A stretch of 64,000 nt of DNA from Isoetes taiwanensis (lineage: Eukaryota > Streptophyta > Lycopodiopsida > Isoetales > Isoetaceae): NCBI GenBank assembly GCA_021234155.1, contig JAJEKV010000017.1, forward strand, positions 737,467 to 801,466. The letters run 5' to 3'. Shown here in pieces: positions 48,901-58,099 of this stretch. Within the stretch, counting starts at the first letter, position 1, and each line of letters starts with the position of its first letter. Below the pieces are notes generated by a model that made no database searches, was not told the DNA's origin, and saw nothing but the letters and a program-made list of their open reading frames with translations. Made by a program: the position numbers and the translations under genes.

Positions 48901-49479
48901 AATTCATCACATGTACATCTACCCAGTTGATCATAACAGTAATAATGTATATCCAAGATGGGGAACAGGCCTTCTTGTTCTCATAGAAATGGGAATTGGA
49001 ATATTTGTATTTGGAGGAATGACTACAATTGCTTGGTTATGGTGGCATTCCATAGGGGAAGAAAGTTGTGTGGAGGATCTTAATTCACCTGAAGAAAGAC
49101 AGGTGAACCAGAAACACTGCCCTCTCCCTTTACATCAAACAAAGTACGGTTCACGCCCTCAATTTAATGGTAAACATACATCATCCGTTAATTGTCACTA
49201 CTTGATTGCTTATGAAACAAAAAGTAAACATTCAGCTACGCTTTGCTTGAAAGAGAAGAATGTGAAAGGACAAATACTAATACTCTATATCTAATTGTTT
49301 TTCTAGAACTTCTTATAAAGCATACAGAGGGGCTCGTGAAATCAAATGTTGGAGTCTTTGTTTGTGGGCCAAAGACCATGCAAAGCAGTGTTGCTTTGGC
49401 AATCCGTTCACACACATCACTGGGACTAGTGAAGAGGAAGTTTGTATTTCATTACCATTCTTTAAATTTTGAATATTAG
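45906..49479 (+). CDS. FRO: Ferric reduction oxidase (FRO family), eight exons
   Basis: Membrane flavocytochrome that passes electrons from NADPH through FAD and two haems to Fe(III) or Cu(II), at the plasma membrane or organelle membranes. Exons: 45906-46179, 46417-46467, 46595-46818, 46914-47151, 47256-47583, 47698-47953, 48463-49169 and 49307-49479; about 750 residues. The start gives membrane segments, then AGWLRMDMRPTSRWKPFWK. Haem ligands: RYHIWVANIMMGIFTAHG (exon 4) and HHLYFLFMVGFALHVGD (exon 5), each with the expected His spacing. FAD site: WHPFTVASS (exon 6). NADPH sites: FFIAGGSGISPFVG (exon 7) and VFVCGPKTMQ (exon 8). It ends FHYHSLNFEY, like other FROs. Two further membrane helices lie in exon 7 (STLPCLVMLSSMAGYLLI and TGLLVLIEMGIGIFV). 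Exons 5-8 are in perfect phase. Junctions 2/3 and 3/4 are each one base short (around 46595 and 46818), which would break the protein unless these are assembly errors. The paralogue cannot be named. Confidence 0.93.
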
Positions 49480-52400
49480 AATACTGAGGAACTTGCCACG
49501 CATTTAAGGTGAGACGTGTTGCTGCAAAATAGAACTCCTAGACAAGCAAGAAATTTATTAATCAACGTTCTCGTATTCCCATATGTCATTGTCCTTAACA
49601 TTAGACATGTCTTGTTCCATTTGTAAGGTTCACTATTATGATCGTATAAAGCAACGACACACATATAGCCAAATCCTTCCTAGATGTTCGTATATATGCA
49701 CCACGAGAAAACTACCTTAACTATATATGGCCTCATTCTTCTAAGTTATACTCTAGCAGAATGGGGGGAAGGGGCGATGTTGGTCTTAACAACTGAAAGT
49801 TTAAAAATCAATAATGGCATCACTTTAATTAATTTTGGTCTTAGCTTTCAAGTATATTTTACGCATACAATTCTCTATAGGACAAAATTAGTTGATTAGG
49901 TGAGCTTGTGTAATTATTAGGGATAATCGGGATACTTATGAAGGACAAATGCTACATAAGTCTCATGGGCGTGAGGCCAAATGGATGTAAACATTCTATT
50001 TATCTATTGAACCTACATGGACTTCCACTTACCGCTTTATAAAACTATGCTATCTAAGGTAGGAAATAATAGTATCATCATATGGGACAAAAAAGATTGG
50101 TCTAGTGAGAGATATATGCAATGTACAATTGGTGTAAGCATGAACTATATTTCTATTCAAAGCTTGCAAATAACATGTCACTTTAACATAAAATTAGAGA
50201 TTTTATATTGCCAAGAAAGCTCCCCATTCATGAAAAATATAACTAGCAGAAGGCAAGCTTGGGAAGGGATAGAATGGCTGTTAATATTTGGTGAGATAGC
50301 CAGTTGCATAGGGAGGGTGCGTTAGAAGGGATAGATCCATTTCCCACTACTTCACCAATTTGAAGATTGCCATTGCTAATGGTACACCAATTGATACCAT
50401 CATCAAATTGTATGAAGAAGCTAAGGGGATGCAATGTCATCAGGTTAGTGTTTAGGCGTAATAGCAAAGGACAAAGTTAGATATGATTTACAATCTTTGT
50501 TTGTATGAACTTTGACATTATTATAATCATTCCTAAAAAAAAAAGAAGAATTTGATTAGGTATGAGAGCAAGAAAATCTCAAAGATAATCCCTTGTAGGT
50601 TGTCATGAGATCACAAGCATGATATATGAACTATGTAGGAGGAATACAAATACAAATAGACTGGTGAAAATATATGATAAAACTTAGAGGAATAAATACA
50701 AGAGCACTACAAAAGAAAAAGTGCAAAAGGATTAAGTACAAGAGCATGCTTGACTAGACAAGCTATTATGGGGAAGAAATCGAAACATGGATGGAGATGA
50801 GGAATGTTTGAGCATATTAGACGAGGTGTAAGATATACAACACATACTACAACTCATATTAGAAGGAGGAGGAGGTGGAAAAGTGTTTAAGAACTCGCCA
50901 TTATTTGTTCTAATGTTCATAAGTATTGGGCTATATTAAAGCTTACATTATGCATGCACAACAAACTAGGGTTCTATTTTCGTGGAATAACTTTCTTTAC
51001 TTCTTAATCCTTGTAACTTCCATGAACGCATTTACCTTAAGAGATTTAGCTAATAATTTACTGGGTATATACAACACTCATATTGGTGTTTATTCTCATG
51101 TTCATTCTTGGAAGGTGCAAACAAAAACATAGGCCATGCTACTATCATTACCTGGGGATTCTAAATATGGTGATCACTCATGGTGGTCACTCAAATGTTT
51201 CCTTTTCCTTTTTTTGAACCCATTAATACTAGTGACTCTGATGGGCTTAGCAACAATTTGTTATATTGAGGGTAAGTTGTTGAACACATAGGTGTCCAAA
51301 ATGGCAACGACAGATTCTCTATTTCATATAGTAAGTGATGTTATAGTGGTGGTGTTTTTGTTTTATTATATAGAGGAACATGATATTTGTGGTGTGAAGT
51401 GCCGCATAGACATAGCTATCTTTTAAGTTTATATCAATACATTGCGGCTTAGGATAACTCTAGCACAACATAAACAAAAAATAGAGCATAATTTGATACT
51501 TGAATGGCATCCGAGCATTTTAAAATTACAACTACATCTCCAACATCAATGCTATCTCAATGGGATTGCCAAATTTATGATTTAACCCGAGATGCAAAAG
51601 TTTAGAATGTATCAACGCATCTAATTGGCATAATGAAGAAACGTAATGAGTAAGCATATAATGTCAGTATTTTCTAGATCACTTGGTACAATAGGCATGC
51701 CGTCCTTGGTCAATCATAATTCCTGGTTTGTTCAAATTTATGCTTCCAGATGTGATATTTTCTTGTTTTCGCAGCCATGTTTCTGTTCATTGAAAGTCAC
51801 AGCTCATCCAATATCAAACTTCTTATCAAAAAAAGCTTTGCTAGCTATGTTTTCTAAGTTCTTCTCTTCCTTTTCCCATAGATGTCTGAAGTCTATTACT
51901 AGCCACTTGAAACTTTTCAGATATGCACATATGTCATACTAAACAGCCTTTTAACAATATGAAGACCATTCTGAAATGCATGGATATGTTTTGGGTTCAA
52001 AGCAAACTCGTTGCAATTAAAATAAAAGGAAACCAACTGCAATTAGTGCGCTCCTTTGTTTTTTTATACCACATAATAAGGAAAAATAACTTCCATAGAG
52101 TTAAGTACCTCGAACATGCGACAACTCTTCATTAAACACTGCACTGAACACTTCGACTGCAACCCAAAGAACCGCATAGGTGGCAATGCTTTCCTACTCT
52201 GGCTATCATGCAGAGCTGATAATTTGAAGACTATCAATACATAAACATCTTATTTTCATCTGTTCTAGGTAGAGATTGTCGTGAACAAAGCATTCTACAG
52301 TTAGAACTTCTCAGCAATTGTTTCTAGTTAAATTAGACAAACCTACACCATTCTGTCTTCACGTTTGCCTACAATGTTATGATATCCAGTAAGGATGCCA

Positions 52401-54240
52401 GCAACATTTTTCGAATGATTTAGCCCGAGAACTACAACTTATAATGAGTTGTTTCTGTAAAGAAAACTCAAGTTAGCCATCCTAGACTTGATATCACCAT
52501 CCTAGACTTGATATCACCATTCTTAGCAGTTATAGCTGGCTCAGACTTGTTCCTCTTTCATCATAAAGGCAATTTTATAAATGGATATCTCTAAGGTCAT
52601 TCTATGGCCATACAAGTCTAGCACCATTGGAAATAAAACTCGGCCTTGGAAGATCAAGTAAATACAAATATAATGTATGGAGAATATACAAATGACTTAC
52701 TTTAGCTTTCTCTCTACTCATCCTAACTCTCTGTTTCTATAAGCATAAGACCCGATCTAAGCAGTGTTGTGGAAAACGGTCTTGAAAAAGAAAAGCTTAA
52801 ACGAAAGCATACTCTATCTTTGCGCAGAGATCAAAATGTAAACTCTTATATGCATCAACATGGGAAAGATTCTAGGTATTCCCTTATTGCATCAACAAGA
52901 ACTCACATGATCTTGATTACATCATGTAGTTTCGTTCATCAAAAGAAAAAGATACCGGAAATACCAATTTTATCAATAATTCCTCCTCGTCATTAATTGT
53001 CTTGTTGCAAAAATCAGTAAACAAAAGACCACACCATGATCCGCAATACGCATCGTATTTTTGTCCGGGGAGATCCCGTGGAGTGCTCTTTTTATTTCTT
53101 CCTATTTTTACTCTTGCATCTATGTCTTATGTTAGAAATGGATTTGAAGTTGTGCTTTAAGTTGAAAAGAAGAGGTATTGGGTCGAAGACCCTCGCATGC
53201 ATCGGCTATGCATTTGAACTTTGTTGAATAGTGAAGTTACATAACTTCGGGCCAAGGCCACAATTACTATGGAAGCATATGTCATGTTAGTGTGCAAATG
53301 ATATGGCATGCCCTTTTGTAGGGGAACACCAATCAAGTTCATCATAATCCTAACATGCTTCACCGTGATTATTTAAAGAACTTCCCGCTTCACTCTTACA
53401 TTATAGCAATACCTTAATGTTAGATGATTACATTGTGAATGAAGAGTCTAGAGTCTGCTCAATCATGTTTGAGGAGCAATACAATCAAGTAATAGAATGT
53501 AGATTTTCGCAACAACAAATGCAATTTTTCCAAAGATCTTACAAGGAACTTGGTAACCAAGAAGCCATTAGTTCGTGATTAGTTTGAATTTAAGCCCGTG
53601 GTTTAAAGTAGGCTTGAACCAAGATGATGTTGTGGTATGAAAAATCGCTCCTAGCGATAATGCCGAACATTTATGATTGACCCTTGGACATATAAAAATC
53701 AGGTTTGCTGAATTGATATGCTCTCTCCCCGAAAAGTTGCCTTGGTTTGCAAAGCACAAAGTTGCTAAGGGATGGTTGTTCAAACAGTTTGCTATTAACT
53801 TTAGGAGCCCCGATTAGTGATTGAATAGTAAGTATATCTTGAAAACCGAGTTAAAACAAACCTCAGATTCCATCCGCCATTAATCGGGTTATAGTTCTTA
53901 AATTATTAGTAACTATTGATGTCAAGATTTTCCTCATTGATGTGTTTCTTTATCACGTGCATCACAAATGACCTCACCAATCCTCCAAAGATTCTTCCAA
54001 GACACACATGGTGCTCCTCTTTGTCACATGCGTAGCAATATAATCGCATTTAATTATATGTTCTCGCCAAGTAAATGTCTAAATCAAGTGACAGATGAAA
54101 TCACAGAATCATGAATTTGGACACTGTTATTCATGAGGAATCTCACTATAGAGATAGTTTATTCCATTGCAATGCCTAATGCTCTTCTTGCGATCTGACC
54201 TATTTTGTAAAGCCTATCAGATCCATAGAGATGATCTTCA
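49480..54240. other. No recognisable gene downstream of FRO
   Basis: AT-rich, with frames up to about 100 codons that match nothing known. The first few hundred bases should contain the FRO 3' untranslated region. No repeat-bounded element was found apart from the 20-bp duplication listed separately. Confidence 0.5.
52481..52520. repeat. Exact 20-bp tandem duplication
   Basis: CCTAGACTTGATATCACCAT occurs twice in direct succession with no change. Confidence 0.95.
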
Positions 54241-54249
54241 AGACTTTTG

Positions 54250-54835
54250 TTCCTCTAAAGTTTGGGACATTCCATCATGTTCTATGCCTCTGCAGGTAAT
54301 ATCTTCTCTTTGCTTGGTCTATTGTTTCGCTATGGCAAATAATCTAAGTTTAAGTGGCAGTCCTTATTAATTGGTCTGTCAATTCTAGGCAGTCTTGTTA
54401 AAGGACCTTGTTGTTCAAGTCAATAGGGCAGTTTGGAGCCCAGATGGAGGCCTCTTAGGTATGTGCTGCATGTATGTGTACATGCATGTCTATGTTAATT
54501 ATCGTGTGAATAATGCTCCTTTCATGCCATCTTTAGTGGCATTTGGAAAGGTATGTTTGCAATGGTTTTTAATAGGTGTGGCATTTTAATAGGAGTGGTC
54601 TTCTCTAAGCATGTGGTTCAGATTTACCAATATATTGGTGGGAGTAACTTGTGCCAGCACTTAGAAGTATGCACGGGCTAATGACTTCTAAGACCTTCAA
54701 TTGGACAATGTGTAAATGACTCAAAGCTTATTGTGATGCAGGTGGTGTAAATGATCTCACATTTGCTCATCCTAACAAGAAGTTGTGCATTATATCTTGT
54801 GGGGAGGACAAAACCATAAAGATGCCCTATAGCTG
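54250..54835 (+). pseudogene. TPL-like: TOPLESS-family co-repressor gene fragment (WD40 part), with introns
   Basis: Four short coding blocks in order match the first WD repeats after the TOPLESS linker: SSKVWDIPSCSMPLQ (ending 54295, then GTAAT); AVLLKDLVVQVNRAVWSPDG up to LLG (54389-54458, then GTATG); GVVFSKHVVQIYQYIGGSNL to CQHLE (54593-54666); and GGVNDLTFAHPNKKLCIISC to GEDKTIKM (54742-54824), where a stop follows soon after. TOPLESS proteins bind EAR-motif repressors and recruit histone deacetylases; this piece lacks the LisH/CTLH N-terminus and most of the propeller. Splice sites are kept, so it arose by DNA duplication or gene capture rather than by retroposition. Between blocks two and three, text coding VAF is repeated (about 54536 and 54577), suggesting local duplication. 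A larger, split gene is possible but no other parts were found within the window. Confidence 0.8.
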
Positions 54836-55447
54836 ATAAGAAGCAGTTTATTGTTCAAATATTGTAGTGCTCTTTTAACTGGGTAGCTATTAGGTATGGC
54901 ATTTGTATTATAAGCCCTTTTGTAGGATCATCGAAGCTATCTCTGCATGATTAAATTAAGAAGCATTGCTTTTGTTGAAGAGCTTACCTCCGAACGTTTA
55001 GTGCTTGCTCTATCTCTTTTTCTTTGCAGTTTAAATTTTTAATCCCTGTTGAATGTCATAAAGCTCGTACGGTTGTTGCTGATATCAACAACATAAGTAT
55101 AAGTAGGACACGAATTGTTATGCCTTGTATAGTCAAACTTGCACCCCTTTCCCTTGGCAAACATATACTCGTTATTAACTAATTATTTGCTTCTTGTGGT
55201 TGCAGAGATAAAGATGTCTGAGAAGGGTATCTGGTCATTCTTTAAAAGATGCAATGATGCAGTCGATAGTAGCAGCAGTGTAGTTGTCTCTATTGAAGAA
55301 GTTAATACCTAAACAAACAACGATGAGGTCAAGTTGTAATTAGTTGAAACATTTCTTACTAGATGAGAACCTCTACTAAAATAACTCAATGTCTTAATAA
55401 GACTACTTTGACCAACATAATCAATAAGCTAGCGTGATTTTGTTTTT
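54836..55447. other. No recognisable gene
   Basis: Follows the TOPLESS fragment. One frame near 55205-55310 (…MSEKGIWSFFKRCNDAVDSS…) looks protein-like after a possible TTGTGGTTGCAG acceptor but could not be identified; it does not match the following TOPLESS exon. Confidence 0.4.
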
Positions 55448-55720
55448 GTGACACTCCCAGAATCTATATGATGCTCCCGTCGTATAGATATGGGGAATTC
55501 CCCTTCCGTGGCAACTACATCACCATGGAAAGGCCCTCCGTCTAGCTTGGACCACTTGGGATGGCCAAGTGTCCAGGTGAGGAACACGGAGGTGTCATTT
55601 GTCCCACGTCCTCTATGAGAATCCTATATAGCTTAAAGCGCATATACATGTTAGCACATAACAATCATGCTCAAAATAATATACCACCATGAAGGGTGGT
55701 CCATCCATCATGATCATCTA
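55448..55720 (+). mobile_element. LTR-like fragment starting TGTGACACTCCC (copy B)
   Basis: Diverged relative of the fragment at 43696. Shared landmarks in the same order: TGTGA start, ATATGATGC(C/T)CC, GGTGTCATTTGTCCCACGTC, a GCGCATATACATG stretch, and CACCATGAAGGGTGGTCC. No coding interior or second copy was found nearby. Confidence 0.5.
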
Positions 55721-56475
55721 CATGGTAATACAAGTATAAGATAACATAAGCAATATACCATAAATAAGGGCTCTACCCGGGGCTCAGACTCCATGGGGTC
55801 GACTGACGATCAGGGCCTCAAGATAACAGGAGACAGAGGTATAACATGGCGTTGGCTGGCATAGAACAATGGCTAGGGTAGTCCTCTCCATCTGCCCCTC
55901 CCTGCAAGGCACACTTTGCGATAGGTGAAACATGCTATACATGATTGTAACCTTCCAAAGAAGCAATCCCATGGAATCACCCTATGAGACTACTCCGGAT
56001 TACATCTCCCCTGGCCCGATGAGGTGTTAGGGAGGCGCCCCTCCCCGCGGCATGATGGATCCCCTCGGGTGTGCTAGAGAACACGGCCACATTAGTGACC
56101 CCCATCCGCATCTCGGAATTTACTCCCCTAAATCTAAAGGCCAGCTCACCACAAGACGCTCGAAGCCCAGGACGCCCATATAGGCACGCTGCTCATGATA
56201 ACCTGTGGAATGTTAGGACCCATACCCGCCCACACTCGACCGACTATAAGCCTAGCACACTATAGGAGTCTTGTAGCCAAGCTAGGCAAGACCCCACCCC
56301 CATTTCACCATCATACCCATTGTCCGGTGTCAATCACAACCACATACCTGTGTGAGCTCTTGTGCAGGTAATGTGCCGCATTTATCGGGTCTTAAGGGTT
56401 CTAGATAGAGACATCTCTACTTCTAGGAAGTTTTCAGGTCTCTACCCTCCCTTAATCCCAGGCATACAGGAAAAG

Positions 56476-57060
56476 CACTACAAGGGATCATCGACCTTAA
56501 ACGACGTTGAACGCTGCTCAACGATGCCAAATCGCCTTTAACGATTTAAGACGCTTTTCACGACGCTTGACATCGCTGGAACGATGACTAGAAGACATGA
56601 CGGTCATAATTGCTTTATGCGGACTCGGGCCGATGTGGCCAACTGGATAGGCCTACATATCATGCCACGTGTACATGACATTGTTCAATGACGTCTATGG
56701 TATCCGACGACGCCGGGCTCGCCAGTCGGCAGACTCGCTGCGGTCATGCCACGCGGTGCATGACATCGCTCAATGATGTCTATGGCATCTTACGCGTCCC
56801 CGGTGCCGCCAGGCGGCATACCGCTCCGCAGATCGGCAGCAGTCGCTGTCATGCCACGTGTACATGACATTGTTCAATGATGTCTATGGCATCTGACGTG
56901 CCTTGGGTGCCGCTGTATGCATCGGGCATGCCATGGGTGCAGGAGGCATCTTTAAACGACGTCTAGGATATCTGACATGTCCTGCATGCTGGCATGGTTT
57001 TCTGACAAGACACGTCGCAAGCCAGCGTGGCTCGCCACATCAGATTAGACATCATTTAAT
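56476..57060 (+). mobile_element. CACTA-like transposon terminus with subterminal repeats
   Basis: Begins CACTACAAG, the consensus start of plant CACTA (EnSpm) elements, followed by dense short words of the type AACGAC/AACGAT/GACGCT (TTAAACGACGTTGAACGCTG and similar) as in CACTA subterminal regions, which serve as transposase-binding sites. The partner end (…CTTGTAGTG) was not found in the remaining sequence, so the right boundary is unknown. The assignment therefore rests on one end. Confidence 0.45.
56661..56950. repeat. Tandem array, three copies of an 84-105-bp unit
   Basis: Copies start at 56661, 56745 and 56850 with CATGCCACG(T/C)G, then GTACATGACATTGTTCAATG and TCTATGG(T/C)ATC; a fourth degenerate piece (GGCATGCCATGGGTGC, ATCTTTAAACGACGTCTA) follows. 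Copies are GC-rich and CpG-rich compared with their surroundings. Confidence 0.85.
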
Positions 57061-57102
57061 GATGTATCCGATAAACATTTAAAAAATTTTTCTACCAAAT
57101 AC

Positions 57103-57144
57103 TTAACCCTAACCCTAACGCTTAACCCTAACCCTAACCCTAAC
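57103..57144. repeat. Interstitial telomere-like repeats (AACCCT)n
   Basis: Two hexamers, an AACGCTT interruption, then three more hexamers and a partial one. The unit is six bases (TTAGGG type), not the seven-base TTTAGGG common in plants. It lies about 80 bp upstream of a small ORF, so it could also act as a telo-box promoter motif (AACCCTAA). Confidence 0.9.
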
Positions 57145-57223
57145 ACCACTTTATAAGTTAATCCTTTAGTAGCCCGTTATTATTTTTCCTTTGAGTGTCC
57201 TTGCCCTACTTCATCTTGCTATA

Positions 57224-57556
57224 ATGGTCCGCAAACAAGACCACATTCACGCTGATATGTTCTCAGATCCTCCTCCTCCTCCAATAGTGGCCACCTCCAA
57301 GATTCCCCCTCCTTCTCCCGCCTCCTACAGTGATCCAATGCCTTTAGCTGGGAACCCTCCCTTCACTGTCCTGGCAAAGATGAGTGAAAGGGAGCTTCTC
57401 ATTTCACTGACATCCGGCGTTCCCTGTGGAGAACGACTGGTAGCATGGCTCCTCACCGAGTCAATGAAAGAGAAAACCAGCATCATGGTGCAGATAATGA
57501 TGCAAGTGATTGCTGATAGTTGTCACATCCTCAGGATGGACATAAATAATGTATAA
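57224..57556 (+). CDS. Small proline-rich hypothetical protein (110 aa)
   Basis: Not recognised. The frame starts MVRKQDHIHADMF, has a proline-rich stretch (DPPPPPIVATSKIPPPSP) at about residues 15-35, and ends in a region that looks helical (ERLVAWLLTESMKEKTSIMV to MQVIADSCHIL). A TATA-like CTTTATAAG lies at about 57150, and the telomere-like block lies upstream. Its place between a CACTA-like end and a transposase-like gene suggests a transposon-encoded accessory ORF, but that is inference from position. It could be a chance frame, although its amino-acid make-up is protein-like. Confidence 0.45.
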   Translation: MVRKQDHIHADMFSDPPPPPIVATSKIPPPSPASYSDPMPLAGNPPFTVLAKMSERELLISLTSGVPCGERLVAWLLTESMKEKTSIMVQIMMQVIADSCHILRMDINNV

Positions 57557-58099
57557 GTTTTTTTTTATGAATGGAAACAATCATCACAAACCTAGCTCCA
57601 GGTCTAGTTCTGTTGTTGTTTATCTATTTTATGTATTTTGTATTGTTTGTATTTTATGTATTGTTTATATTTTATGTATTAACCATCATTCAATTAAATT
57701 GGGATTATGTCTTAATTTTGGGATAAATTTTATATTGCACTTTTTTAGTAACTTTGTTAAATTCACTGTTTTAGTAACTTTGTTGCCCTTAGACTAGAAT
57801 AGACGTTAACATATAATCACACACGGGAATATAAACTCACACCTTAACTTCAAATTACAAAATCATATATCATGGAACTCAAGTAGTACACAACTTTTAT
57901 TAACTGTAGAAAAGATACATAGTAATTGTTTTTCATTTTTCCACTAGCATCCCCAAGGATATGAGAACCTTATTCTTACATCCCGAGGTATTGTAACTCT
58001 CACGCTTTTACTAGGAATAGTTTTTGAGTCCACGAGTACAATACGGTTTCAATGTCTAGCCAAAGATCGTGATCACTTGGATTTCTCCTCCACCTCTTT

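Noticed and set aside
57103-57144. Using the TTAGGG-type block to assign the plant to Asparagales
   Set aside because: A few interstitial units do not show what the chromosome ends carry, and AACCCTAA is also a common plant promoter motif.
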